A DNA stretch of 64,000 bases. It comes from Oscillospiraceae bacterium (lineage in GTDB: Bacteria > Bacillota > Clostridia > Oscillospirales > JAAYOS01). Shown here piece by piece: positions 16,790 through 24,929 of this stretch; positions within the stretch are counted from its first letter, which is position 1, and each line of letters starts with the position of its first letter. Where the stretch lies: contig JAISEG010000009.1 of assembly GCA_031264245.1 (NCBI GenBank), forward strand, positions 86,210-150,209. Reading direction: 5' to 3'. The notes beneath the pieces are model-generated. The model made no database searches. It was not told the origin of the DNA and saw only the letters and a program-made list of their open reading frames with translations. The position numbers and the translations under genes were made by a program.

Positions 16790-17089
16790 ATGGCTGTGAA
16801 AACAGACGAAAAGGACGTCCTTGTATATAAAGACAAGCCGCTCATTAGAAACGGAAACATCGTATACTACGGAAATATAACCGATAAATACATCGTAATG
16901 CTGCAAATATTAAGCACCGTCAAGTCAGGCGATATGGAGGTTGCCGACAAGGTCGCGGTTCAGCTTCAATATACCGACCCGGATATAAAAACACGGGACA
17001 GGATAGTGAAAAAATCTGAAAAGAATGGTTTTTACGAGGCTCTTGACGTTGGAGCCATCTGGCTTACAAGAGCGCTTGCCGCGAAGTAG
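16790..17089 (+). CDS. Hypothetical protein (99 aa), conserved-looking
   Basis: I do not recognise this protein. It is 99 residues, charged, without signal peptide or membrane helix. It begins with a lysine-rich beta-like block (KDVLVYKDKPLIRNGNIVYY), has a middle helix with an LQILSTVKSGD stretch and ends ALDVGAIWLTRALAAK. A consensus promoter and an ACGGAGG ribosome site 9 bases upstream show that it is a real, probably well-expressed gene. The NlpC/P60 gene follows 28 bp later in the same direction, so they may share a transcript; what that means for function is unknown. Confidence 0.65.
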   Translation: MAVKTDEKDVLVYKDKPLIRNGNIVYYGNITDKYIVMLQILSTVKSGDMEVADKVAVQLQYTDPDIKTRDRIVKKSEKNGFYEALDVGAIWLTRALAAK

Positions 17090-17116
17090 AGATTATTATT
17101 TGGGGGTACGTATCAC

Positions 17117-18043
17117 ATGCTGTCCATTTCAAAACCGATTAAATTTTTGATTTTATCCATAATCGCTTCCCTTTCCGCCATTATGCTTACCTCGGCTGTG
17201 GAGCTTTCGGTCAGCGCTGTCGACGCGGACAGCGGGCTCAAGCTTCGTTCCTCCGCTTCACAGTCCGGCACGGTGCTCTCGGTAGTCCCCAAGGGGGAGA
17301 AGGTGATCGTACTTTCAACCGCTGACGGCTGGTGCTTTGTAAGCTACCTCGGCGGCACGGGATACATGATGGAGGAGTACCTGACCGCGTCGGACGGCGA
17401 AACCTACGACATACCCAGCGGACGGGTCACGGTGGACGTAGTCAATATGCGCTCCGGGACAAGCACCGGAACCGCGAAGGTCTGCCAGCTCACCATAAAT
17501 ACCGCCGTAGACCTTATCGGCATAGAAAACGGCTGGTACAAGGTGACCGCCGGGCAGCACACCGGCTACATACACCCCGATTACATAGAGCTTCTTTTTG
17601 AAAAGGACGACGGCGAGGCGGTCGCGCTTTCCACGGCTCTCGGTCTCAGTACAGACGCAAACGGCGACGTACGCTCCGCGGTCGTCGAGTACGCGAAGCA
17701 ATATATCGGCACAAAATACAAATACGGCGGACGTTCCCCTTCCTCCGGCTTCGACTGCTCCGGCTTTGTCTACTATGTATTTAAAAATTTCGGCTATTCG
17801 CTGAACCCCGGCGCAAGCACACAGCTTAAATCAGTCACCAAAATAACAAAGGCTGAGCTTCTCCCCGGCGACCTTGTATTCTTCAACAACGGCTCCGCGA
17901 AGGGCGCAAGCCACGTCGGCATATACGTCGGCGACAACAAATTCATCCACGCGGTAAAACCCGGATATTCGCTCACCATAACCTCCCTTGACGACAATTA
18001 CTATGCACGGTACTATGTGGCGTCGGGACGGGTGTTCAAATAA
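17117..18043 (+). CDS. Secreted NlpC/P60 endopeptidase with two SH3 domains
   Basis: 308 residues. A signal peptide (about residues 1-35, hydrophobic LILSIIASLSAIMLTSAV) is followed by two bacterial SH3 domains (about 37-90, LKLRSSASQSGTVLSVVPKG; about 103-160, VNMRSGTSTGTAKVCQL). The C-terminal ~125 residues are an NlpC/P60 domain with Cys214 in GFDCSGFVYY, His266 in KGASHVGIYVG and His278 in KFIHA. Such enzymes cut gamma-D-Glu-mDAP or related peptide bonds in peptidoglycan; SH3 domains bind the wall. The DapF/DapL genes nearby support a mDAP-type wall. The ribosome site is weak (GGGGGT). A hairpin follows the stop. Confidence 0.93.
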   Translation: MLSISKPIKFLILSIIASLSAIMLTSAVELSVSAVDADSGLKLRSSASQSGTVLSVVPKGEKVIVLSTADGWCFVSYLGGTGYMMEEYLTASDGETYDIPSGRVTVDVVNMRSGTSTGTAKVCQLTINTAVDLIGIENGWYKVTAGQHTGYIHPDYIELLFEKDDGEAVALSTALGLSTDANGDVRSAVVEYAKQYIGTKYKYGGRSPSSGFDCSGFVYYVFKNFGYSLNPGASTQLKSVTKITKAELLPGDLVFFNNGSAKGASHVGIYVGDNKFIHAVKPGYSLTITSLDDNYYARYYVASGRVFK

Positions 18044-18062
18044 AATTTATAAACAAATTACC

Positions 18063-18091
18063 GGGGCTGATATGCTTTGCATATCAGCCCC
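18063..18091 (+). terminator. Hairpin after the NlpC/P60 gene
   Basis: A 13-bp perfect stem (18063-18075/18079-18091) with a TTT loop, 20 bp after the stop. The following bases (ATGTAATTT) are only moderately T-rich. Confidence 0.65.
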
Positions 18092-18121
18092 ATGTAATTT
18101 AAGATAAAGGAGGAAACAAAG

Positions 18122-18778
18122 TTGAAAAGATTGTTTTCCGCGGTTTTCATATTTATTTTAGTTTTTTCTTCCTGCTCCGCAAATATAGAAGAGGGCGCCA
18201 ACCTTGTATTCCCTGACGACATCGAAATGACAGCCGCTGACTTTGGTGTGACTGTACATGTAGATCATGTTACATTTTCTTCTTACGAGGGTATGATTGC
18301 TCATTCCGGTCTGATAGTTCTCGGACATTTTACCGAGGAGCTGCCTGAACGCTATTCCCTCGCTAAATACGAAAGCGGCGGTCTAGACCCCATAGGCTAT
18401 AAAGAAGGTCTAAAGTATAATTTTGTAATTGAAAAGGTTCTGAAGGGTGATTATAAAGGCGAATCCGTTCCTGTAGTACTGAGTTATGGGTATAGAAAAA
18501 ACGCGGATTCAAAGGAAATAATGCTTGATTCAGGGTTCTATAAGCCTGACTACAGTGGGTACTCGATACTGTTTATTGACAAGGGCATTGATGTTGATGT
18601 GTACTTCCCTTCGTCTGTGCCTTATGAGTTGTTCTCAAAGTCGTATAACCCTGAAAAAAGCGAGGGCAATGTGACATTTGAGCTTAAGACAAACTCGGAT
18701 TCTGTTAAAGACAGCTTTAAAACCAGTTCTATTGAACTCAACAGTGTCATTAAAGAATTAAACACAGCCTCAAACTAA
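18122..18778 (+). CDS. Putative lipoprotein of unknown function
   Basis: 218 residues starting at a TTG, chosen because a near-perfect AAAGGAGG lies 8 bases upstream. The N-terminus (MKRLFSAVFIFILVFSSC) is a lipoprotein signal with a lipobox-like VFSSC and Cys18. After the Cys comes a soluble beta-rich domain of about 190 residues with no family I recognise; recurring Tyr and Gly-Tyr pairs (SYGYRK, DYSGYSIL) suggest a beta-sandwich. Codon use is more AT-rich than in neighbouring genes (many TAT, AAA, GAT), which may point to recent acquisition. It lies between two hairpins, so it is probably monocistronic. Confidence 0.65.
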   Translation: MKRLFSAVFIFILVFSSCSANIEEGANLVFPDDIEMTAADFGVTVHVDHVTFSSYEGMIAHSGLIVLGHFTEELPERYSLAKYESGGLDPIGYKEGLKYNFVIEKVLKGDYKGESVPVVLSYGYRKNADSKEIMLDSGFYKPDYSGYSILFIDKGIDVDVYFPSSVPYELFSKSYNPEKSEGNVTFELKTNSDSVKDSFKTSSIELNSVIKELNTASN

Positions 18779-18791
18779 TCATACAATCCTT

Positions 18792-18835
18792 AAATGCCCT
18801 TGAAAAAAACGAAATCGTTTTTTTCAAGGGCATTT
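18792..18835. terminator. Bidirectional terminator between lipoprotein gene and hisF-like gene
   Basis: A 21-bp perfect inverted repeat (18792-18812/18815-18835). The A-run and T-run inside the arms give a U-rich stem in both directions, and the arm end (GGGCATTTATT) resembles an intrinsic terminator. It sits between two convergent stops. Confidence 0.75.
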
Positions 18836-18844
18836 ATTCTAAAC

Positions 18845-19642
18845 CTACGACATGTCCCACGGGCGCATATGCACCCCCGCCTTGATAAGCTCGTCCTTTA
18901 TCTCCCTGACGCTGTAGTTGCGTTCGATCCTGGGGGAATAGAGCATGGAGCTGATTATCGCCGCCGAAGCTCCGGTCTCCTTAAACACATCCGCGAGGTG
19001 GACCGGCTTTCCCGCTCCGCCCGAAGCGATGACCGGCACCCCCACCTTCCGCGCGATCGCTCCGGTTATTTCCAGGTCGTATCCGTTGTGGGTCCCGTCG
19101 CAGTCGATGCTGTTGACGCACAGCTCGCCCGCGCCCAGCTCCTCACCCCTCAAGGCCCATTCTATGGCGTCCATCCCGGTCGCCTCCCTGGCCCCGTCTA
19201 TAAAAATCTCATAGCCGCTGGGTATCGCCTTCGACGCACCAACCCTCTTAACCTGCATACTCAGAACCATGCACTGCCTGCCAAACGCGCGCGCTCCCTG
19301 CCGTATTATGTCCGGATTGCGCACCGCCATGGAGTCGATGCTGATTTTCTCCGCACCCGCCTTCAGCACCTCAAACATGTCGTCGAGCGAGCGTATCCCC
19401 CCTCCCACCGTGAAGGGTACAAATACCTTTTCCGCGACGCTTTTCACTGTGTTCAGGTCTATCTTCCTCTTTTCAGCGGAGGCTAAAATGTCGTAGAAAA
19501 TTATCTCGTCTATCCTGTCCTCATACATGCGGAAGGCCATGTCGGCGGCCGGCTCGATGTCGATATTGTCCTGGAATTTATGCGCCTTTGTGACCATGCC
19601 GTTTCGTATGTCAAAGCAGGCTATCAGCCTTTTTGTAAGCAT
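18845..19642 (-). CDS. hisF: HisF-like glutamine amidotransferase synthase subunit (Asp130 replaced by Gln)
   Basis: 265 residues of a TIM-barrel closely resembling HisF, the cyclase subunit of imidazole glycerol phosphate synthase. Seen in sequence: MLTKRLIACFDIRNG with the catalytic Asp11, Lys19, the phosphate site TVGGGIRS (79-85), and NSIDCDGTHNGYD and IASGGAGK further on. The second general acid/base of known HisF enzymes, Asp130 (in AIDAKRV), is Gln130 here (SMQVKRV). It overlaps hisH by one base and would receive ammonia from it. No other histidine gene is in the window. It may be true HisF with a tolerated change, or a paralogue serving another amidation such as sugar amidination (WbuZ-like). 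The gene symbol is by homology only. Confidence 0.75.
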   Translation of the reverse strand: MLTKRLIACFDIRNGMVTKAHKFQDNIDIEPAADMAFRMYEDRIDEIIFYDILASAEKRKIDLNTVKSVAEKVFVPFTVGGGIRSLDDMFEVLKAGAEKISIDSMAVRNPDIIRQGARAFGRQCMVLSMQVKRVGASKAIPSGYEIFIDGAREATGMDAIEWALRGEELGAGELCVNSIDCDGTHNGYDLEITGAIARKVGVPVIASGGAGKPVHLADVFKETGASAAIISSMLYSPRIERNYSVREIKDELIKAGVHMRPWDMS

Positions 19643-20274
19643 TACTTCCCCACCCTTCCTTTCGCCGTGTTTTCAGCGTACCCGGCAAAGTTTTTAAGCA
19701 GCGCAAGCCCCACATTCCCGCTCTTCTCAAGGTGGCACTGCGAGGCGAAAATGTTTCCGCTCTCGACAAAGGCACAGAAATCCTGTCCGTACTCAGCGGT
19801 TCCCAGAATCACGCTTTCGTCCTCCGGCTCGGCGTAGTAGGAATTTACAAAGTAGAAATACCCTTCCCTTATCCCGCCTGTCAGAACGCTGTCCCGCCTG
19901 AAATCCACCTTGTTCCAGCCCATCTGGGGGACGCGGAGCTTCGCTCCCTCAAACCGTCTGACCTTCCCCTTTATAAATCCCATACATTCGGTTTCCCCCT
20001 CCTCGCTGTACTCAAACAGGACTTGAAGCCCCACACATATGCCGAGAAACGGCTTTTTCTCCCCGAGAACCGCTTCCTTCAGCCTCCCAAGCAAGCCCAG
20101 CTCGTCAAGCGAGCTTATCGTCGCGTCCGCGGAACCCACTCCGGGCAGGATAATCCCGTCACACAGCTCAAATTCCTCCGCCGTCGAGATGAGCGAATTT
20201 TCGACGCCCAGCTTTAACAGCGCGTTCGCGACGCTTGGACTGTTGCCCGCCCTGTAATCAATAACACCTATCAT
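19642..20274 (-). CDS. hisH: HisH-like glutaminase (class I amidotransferase)
   Basis: 210 residues from the ATG at 20274, chosen to begin MIGVIDYRAGNSPSV as in HisH; upstream in-frame starts exist and the ribosome site is weak. The triad is present: Cys80 in FLGICVGLQ, His181 and Glu183 in CHLEKSG. In usual HisH these motifs read GICLGMQ and FHPEKSG, so the Pro to Leu change is mild divergence. It produces ammonia from glutamine for the adjacent HisF-like subunit (TAATG overlap). The pair is alone, preceded by about 550 bp of repeats. Confidence 0.8.
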   Translation of the reverse strand: MIGVIDYRAGNSPSVANALLKLGVENSLISTAEEFELCDGIILPGVGSADATISSLDELGLLGRLKEAVLGEKKPFLGICVGLQVLFEYSEEGETECMGFIKGKVRRFEGAKLRVPQMGWNKVDFRRDSVLTGGIREGYFYFVNSYYAEPEDESVILGTAEYGQDFCAFVESGNIFASQCHLEKSGNVGLALLKNFAGYAENTAKGRVGK

Positions 20275-20412
20275 ATAAAAGCCCATGCACGAAGCTGTGC
20301 ACAAATCGTACATGAAGTATGCATGTGCTTCGCGACCTCCTTTTTCGTATTTTTAATTCTTTCACGCTAACTCCTTACCGCTTCGTTAATTAATAATGCG
20401 TAATTGAGGGAT

Positions 20413-20645
20413 GCGCCGCTTCGCGGGGACGGGGGAAAACACCCGGCATTGCGATGCCACCCTCTTTACGAAAGAGGGTAAGGACGATAGACGCAGAAGG
20501 TAACGAACGAGCAGCCCTACCCTCTTTCGTAAAGAGGGTGGCTCCGCAGAGCCGGGTGTTTTACTTTCGTAAAGAGGGTTTGCAGTAATGCCGCCGAAGG
20601 CGGCAATGCGACCGGCGGGTGTTTTTCCCCCGTAGCGCGTCTCGC
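20413..20645. repeat. Large nested inverted-repeat element upstream of the hisHF pair
   Basis: An inner repeat joins AAAACACCCGGC (20436-20447) to GCCGGGTGTTTT (20551-20562). Within it GCCACCCTCTTTACGAAAG and its reverse complement (near 20455-20480 and 20517-20541) face each other. An outer repeat pairs CGGGGGAAAACACCCGG (from 20430) with its near-complement ending at 20632. A third half copy (CTTTCGTAAAGAGGG) lies at 20564-20578. There is no ORF, so this is a composite non-coding element. The remaining part of the gap 20275-20873 holds the next repeat and the asnA upstream region. Confidence 0.55.
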
Positions 20646-20730
20646 GGTTATTATACCATAGGCGCGCACGCCGTAATGGTATATTTTTCTAATCACTGTA
20701 TAATAACCGCTCTGCGGTTATTATACCAGA
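20640..20730. repeat. 70-bp-period hairpin repeat, copy 2
   Basis: GCGGTTATTATACCA recurs at 20644-20658 and 20714-20728, 70 bp apart. The variable stem is TAACCGC/GCGGTTA, flanked by GTATAA/TTATAC, and the conserved hairpin is ACCATAGGCG...CGCCGTAATGGT. It has the same layout as 11638-11770 and 49866-50036 but a different variable-stem sequence. Confidence 0.65.
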
Positions 20731-20873
20731 TTAATCCGAAATATGCCATAAAATTTATGACCGTTCCAATTTTTTTAACAACGCCGTATTGTCTTTATCG
20801 GTATAATATGGTAACATGGGTTCTGTAAATTATGCTTTCCCTCCCTCAAAAAACCACAAGTGAGGTAATACGA

Positions 20874-21884
20874 TTGAAGTACATGATTCCTGAAAATTAC
20901 CGCTCGCCTCTCGACATTTTTCAAACTCAGCTCGCCATAAAGGAGGTAAAGGACTATTTCCAGCAGGCGCTGGCGAAGGCGCTGAACCTCCACCGGGTGA
21001 CCGCTCCCCTGTTTGTGCTGCCCGAGACAGGTCTGAACGACAACCTGGGCGGCGTAGAACGCCCCGTCTCCTTCGACGTCCTCGAGCAGCCGGGAACAAA
21101 CGCGGAAATAGTGCAGTCACTCGCGAAGTGGAAGCGTTACGCGCTGAAAAAATACGGCTTTAAAGAAGGAGTCGGGCTGTATACCGACATGAACGCCATA
21201 CGGCGCGACGAGGCGACGGACGCCATCCACTCCATATATGTCGACCAGTGGGACTGGGAAAAGATATTAACCGAAAGCGACCGAACCCCCGAATACCTGA
21301 AAGCCACCGTGAGCGCGATTTACAGGTGCTTAAAGGATACCGAGACCCACATCCTTGACCTCTATCCCTCACTTGGCTCCCCGATTTTACCGGACGGCAT
21401 CACCTTCATAGCCTCACAGCGGCTTGAGGACGAGTACCCCGAATTGACCCCCGGGCAGCGCGAATACGAGGCCGTCAAAAGGCACGGCGCCATCTTCGTC
21501 ACAGGAATAGGCGGCAAGCTGAAATCCGGCAAGCCGCACGACGGCCGCGCCCCGGACTATGACGATTGGTCCTTAAACGGCGATATCGTACTTTTAAACC
21601 CTGTGCTCGGGTCGCAGTTTGAAATCTCCTCCATGGGCATACGGGTGGACCCGCAAAGCCTGGCGTCACAGCTTGAGCTCTCCGGTCAAACCCACCGAAA
21701 GGAGCTTGCCTTCCATAAGGCGCTGCTCTCCGGCGAGCTGCCGCTGACCGTCGGCGGCGGAATCGGTCAGTCCCGGCTCTGCATGTATTTCCTCAGAAAG
21801 GCGCACATAGGCGAGGTGCAGTGCTCCGTCTGGCGGGAGGACACGGTACAGGAATGTGAGAAGCGCGGAGTAAAGCTGCTGTAA
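20874..21884 (+). CDS. asnA: Aspartate--ammonia ligase (AsnA)
   Basis: 336 residues from the TTG at 20874, which has TGAGGT 7 bases upstream; an ATG at 20883 is three codons later with poor spacing. The length matches E. coli AsnA (330). Class II synthetase-like motifs are visible: [18 protein letters not shown], then [22 protein letters not shown] and, near the end, [19 protein letters not shown]. The enzyme makes asparagine from aspartate, ammonia and ATP. It precedes dapF and dapL in the same direction, a grouping around aspartate-family metabolism. A lone TATAAT at 20802-20807 may be its -10 box. Confidence 0.95.
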   Translation: MKYMIPENYRSPLDIFQTQLAIKEVKDYFQQALAKALNLHRVTAPLFVLPETGLNDNLGGVERPVSFDVLEQPGTNAEIVQSLAKWKRYALKKYGFKEGVGLYTDMNAIRRDEATDAIHSIYVDQWDWEKILTESDRTPEYLKATVSAIYRCLKDTETHILDLYPSLGSPILPDGITFIASQRLEDEYPELTPGQREYEAVKRHGAIFVTGIGGKLKSGKPHDGRAPDYDDWSLNGDIVLLNPVLGSQFEISSMGIRVDPQSLASQLELSGQTHRKELAFHKALLSGELPLTVGGGIGQSRLCMYFLRKAHIGEVQCSVWREDTVQECEKRGVKLL

Positions 21885-21928
21885 GCTTTATCCGAAGCCT
21901 TCCACAACGCGGAAAGGAGACCATTACC

Positions 21929-22789
21929 ATGAAATTTACAAAGATGCACGGCAGCGGCAACAGCTATATCCATATAAACTGCTTTGAGGAGCAGGTCGAA
22001 AACCCCGCCGCCCTTGCCGTCAGGATGAGCGACAAAAATTTCGGTGTGGGCGCGGACGGGATTATCCTTATAAAGCCGTCCGGCAAGGTCATAGACGGCA
22101 GCGGCGCGCGCGCCGACTGCTTCATGGAGATATACAACGCGGACGGCTCCCAGGCGGAGATGTGCGGCAACGGGATACGCTGCGTCGCGAAATTCATGTA
22201 CGACAACAGGCTGGTTTCCGGCACGGTCATAAACGTCGATACCCTTTCCGGGGTGAAAAGGATATCGCTTACAGTCGGGGACGGCGTATGCACAGCCGCC
22301 GAGGTGAACATGGGCCGCCCGATCCTTGAGGCGGCGGATATCCCGTGCACCCTCGTTAAAACCGGCGCCGTACTGGATCACAAGCTTGACGTGTGCGGCA
22401 GGACGCTTGGCGTCACCTGCGTTTCGATGGGCAACCCGCATTGTATCGTCGTTGTCGACGACCCCTGGAGCTTTCCCGTCGAAGTAATCGGACCCGCGCT
22501 TGAGCGCCATCCCGCCTTCCCCGCCAGGGTAAACGTCAGCTTTATCTCCCTCCCCAGCACCGGCGGGATAAAGGTTCGCACATGGGAACGCGGCTCCGGC
22601 GAAACCCTCGCCTGCGGCACGGGAAATTGCGCCTCGCTTGTCGCGGCGACCCTTCTGGGGCTGTGCGGCGGCGAAGCGGACACCTTCCCCGCCGGAGGAA
22701 AGCTGCACATCCGCTGGGACCGGGACTCAGACGAGGTCTGCATGACGGGACCCGCCGAAGCTATCTTCTCAGGCGAATGGAGCATATAA
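21929..22789 (+). CDS. dapF: Diaminopimelate epimerase
   Basis: 286 residues. DapF interconverts LL- and meso-diaminopimelate for lysine and peptidoglycan. The two catalytic Cys are Cys79 in EMCGNGIRC and Cys229 in LACGTGNCAS. The N-terminal KMHGSGNSYIHI is a variant of the usual KMHGLGNDF; Asn11 is kept. GGAAAGGAG lies about 8 bases before the ATG. It lies 44 bp after asnA and 40 bp before dapL, the enzyme that makes its substrate, so the two form a DAP operon. Confidence 0.96.
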   Translation: MKFTKMHGSGNSYIHINCFEEQVENPAALAVRMSDKNFGVGADGIILIKPSGKVIDGSGARADCFMEIYNADGSQAEMCGNGIRCVAKFMYDNRLVSGTVINVDTLSGVKRISLTVGDGVCTAAEVNMGRPILEAADIPCTLVKTGAVLDHKLDVCGRTLGVTCVSMGNPHCIVVVDDPWSFPVEVIGPALERHPAFPARVNVSFISLPSTGGIKVRTWERGSGETLACGTGNCASLVAATLLGLCGGEADTFPAGGKLHIRWDRDSDEVCMTGPAEAIFSGEWSI

Positions 22790-22829
22790 TTCGTCACGCG
22801 AGGCAAATTTTTAGAAGGGTGAATCCACT

Positions 22830-24038
22830 ATGTTGAAAACAAACGAGAATTTTAAGAAGCTTGGACAAAACTACCTCTTTGCGACCATCGGCAGAAAGGT
22901 ATCCGAATATCAGACCGCAAACCCCGGTAAAACCGTCATACGGCTCGGCATCGGCGACGTGACTAGACCTCTCTGCCCCAGCGTAATAGCCGCCATGCAC
23001 AAAGCCGTTGAGGATATGTCCTCGGAGAAAACCTTCAAAGGGTACGGCGAGGACTACGGCTACTCGTTTTTGCGGGAAGCCATTTCGAAAAACGACTACG
23101 CGCCGCTGGGGGTCAATATATCCACCGATGAAATATTCATCAGCGACGGCGCGAAGAGCGACTGCGGCAACATCGGCGATATCTTCGACCGCGGCAACAC
23201 CGTCGCGGTCTGCGACCCCGTCTACCCTGTTTACGTCGATACAAACGTGATGGCGGGACGCGCCGGGGAGCTTATAGACGGCAACTGGTCGGACCTCATC
23301 TACATGCCCTGCACCGCTGAAAACGGCTTTGTGCCCGCCATCCCGGACAAAAAGGCGGACATAATATACCTCTGCTACCCCAACAATCCCACCGGCGCCC
23401 ACTGCACCTACGAGCAGCTGAAGGCATGGGTGGATTACGCGAACAAAAACGGCTCGGTGATACTCTACGACGCCGCCTATTCCGCCTTCGTCTCGGAGGG
23501 GCTTCCGGTCTCCATCTTTGAGGTCGAGGGGGCAAAGGAATGTGCCATAGAGTTTAAGAGCTTTTCCAAAACGGCGGGCTTCACCGGGGTGCGCTGCGCG
23601 TACACCGTCATCCCAAAGGAGCTTAAACGGGACGGCATGTCGTTAAACGCTATGTGGGCGCGCCGCCAGTCCACCAAGTTCAACGAGGCCTCCTACGTGT
23701 CGCAGCGCGGAGCCGAAGCCATATACACCGAGCAGGGCAAAAAGGAAACCGCCGGAATTATAAGCTTCTACAAAAACAACGCCGCGGTGATAAGAAACGG
23801 ACTGAGTGACGCGGGCTTTGAGGTCTACGGCGGGGTCAACGCGCCCTATATCTGGATGAAAACCCCGGATAACCTCAGCTCCTGGGACTTCTTTGACAGG
23901 CTGCTGAACGAGGTTCAGGTGGTCGGAACCCCCGGCTCCGGCTTCGGACCGTCCGGCGAAGGGTACTTCCGCCTCACCGCCTTCGGAAGTCTGGAGAACT
24001 CCCTTCTCGCGCTGGAGCGGATCAAAAAGACCTTTTAA
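22830..24038 (+). CDS. dapL: LL-diaminopimelate aminotransferase
   Basis: 402 residues, a class I/II PLP aminotransferase. It opens FKKLGQNYLFATIGRKVSEY, the DapL signature, and has GIGDVTRPLCPSV, the substrate loop YGEDYGYSFLREAI, the PLP-Asp region CYPNNPTGA and the Schiff-base Lys in FKSFSKTAGFTGVR. DapL turns tetrahydrodipicolinate directly into LL-DAP with glutamate, bypassing the acyl pathway, and is common in anaerobes. Its product feeds dapF next door. An AAGGGTGAATCC site precedes the ATG. Confidence 0.96.
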   Translation: MLKTNENFKKLGQNYLFATIGRKVSEYQTANPGKTVIRLGIGDVTRPLCPSVIAAMHKAVEDMSSEKTFKGYGEDYGYSFLREAISKNDYAPLGVNISTDEIFISDGAKSDCGNIGDIFDRGNTVAVCDPVYPVYVDTNVMAGRAGELIDGNWSDLIYMPCTAENGFVPAIPDKKADIIYLCYPNNPTGAHCTYEQLKAWVDYANKNGSVILYDAAYSAFVSEGLPVSIFEVEGAKECAIEFKSFSKTAGFTGVRCAYTVIPKELKRDGMSLNAMWARRQSTKFNEASYVSQRGAEAIYTEQGKKETAGIISFYKNNAAVIRNGLSDAGFEVYGGVNAPYIWMKTPDNLSSWDFFDRLLNEVQVVGTPGSGFGPSGEGYFRLTAFGSLENSLLALERIKKTF

Positions 24039-24068
24039 TCTAAAAAATAATTCTTTGTTGACAGCCCA

Positions 24069-24111
24069 AACCCCTCTTCAAATCAAGCTTTGCTTGATTT
24101 GAAGAGGGGTT
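24069..24111. terminator. Hairpin between convergent dapL and DUF4430 lipoprotein gene
   Basis: A 20-bp perfect stem (24069-24088/24092-24111) with a TTT loop, ending AGGGGTTAATTATT on the plus strand. It probably terminates both genes. Confidence 0.75.
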
Positions 24112-24113
24112 AA

Positions 24114-24929
24114 TTATTCCTTGTCCGCGCAGTCCTTGCCCAAATCCCTGGTGAAGAAGAAGCTGACCCTGTCGCCTGCCGCAACGTCGTATTTCCCGCA
24201 GCCGACCCCGGCTTGCTCGCCGTTCACCTTGTATATCCAGCCGGAAAGAGCGCCGTCGCTCTTCTCCATGATACCGTCTATCCCGCTTATATAGGGCGAA
24301 CCGCTCCCGCCCGTGTACTTCACCTCGACATCGCTCTGCTCCGCCGCCTTCATCAGCGCGTCAAAGGCGGTTTTGACCTCGGCGGCGGCAACGTCGCACT
24401 CAAAGATAATGCCCTCCGGTCCTTCCGCCTTCACCCTCACCGTGTCCGCTGAGTCGGCGGAGCTTTCCGTTCCGCCGGATGGCGGAGCCGACCCCTTCTG
24501 CTCTGCTAAAACCGACGCCGAAGCTTCCGGCGGAACCGACCCCGCAGGTTCCGCTGGCGCCGAGGAAGCCTGCGGTGAGGTCGAAACGCTGTCCGCCGCC
24601 CTTGGCGGCGGCGTTTCGACCCGCTCTTCCGCAGGAGCGGAGGAGGCAACCGGGGGCGGGTCAGGTGAAACAGCGGGCAGCGCAACCGTCGCGTCCGCGT
24701 CCGATGGCGCGGAAGATATACCGTCCTCCGCGGTAATTGCCGCCGCAGGGAGACCTTGCGCGCCGCCGTCACTCGCCGCGGGAGCGGGCGGCGGAGCTTC
24801 ATACCCTCCGCCCGCCAACCCGCAAGCCGACAGAAGCCAGCACAGCAGCAGCGCAACAGCTAATACCCTTCCCCGACGAAAGCGGGGATATCCTTGCGCA
24901 GAACAGCGGGGTGGATTACTTCTTCTCAC
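24114..24929 (-). CDS. Lipoprotein with C-terminal DUF4430 (transcobalamin beta-like) domain
   Basis: 271 residues from a GTG that overlaps the upstream stop by 4 bases (GTGA). After a basic N-terminus comes a hydrophobic segment with lipobox LLSAC (about residues 24-37). A ~120-residue Pro/Ala/Ser/Glu-rich linker follows, then a ~95-residue C-terminal domain (from about 170) with FECDVAAAEVKTAFDALM, GIDGIMEKSDGALSGWIYKVN and VAAGDRVSFFF. This is the DUF4430 fold, equivalent to the beta domain of intrinsic factor/transcobalamin. The partner upstream supplies an alpha-toroid domain, so the two may work as a split ligand-binding pair at the cell surface. The ligand is not known; a corrinoid is only one possibility. 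Confidence 0.8.
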   Translation of the reverse strand: MRRSNPPRCSAQGYPRFRRGRVLAVALLLCWLLSACGLAGGGYEAPPPAPAASDGGAQGLPAAAITAEDGISSAPSDADATVALPAVSPDPPPVASSAPAEERVETPPPRAADSVSTSPQASSAPAEPAGSVPPEASASVLAEQKGSAPPSGGTESSADSADTVRVKAEGPEGIIFECDVAAAEVKTAFDALMKAAEQSDVEVKYTGGSGSPYISGIDGIMEKSDGALSGWIYKVNGEQAGVGCGKYDVAAGDRVSFFFTRDLGKDCADKE

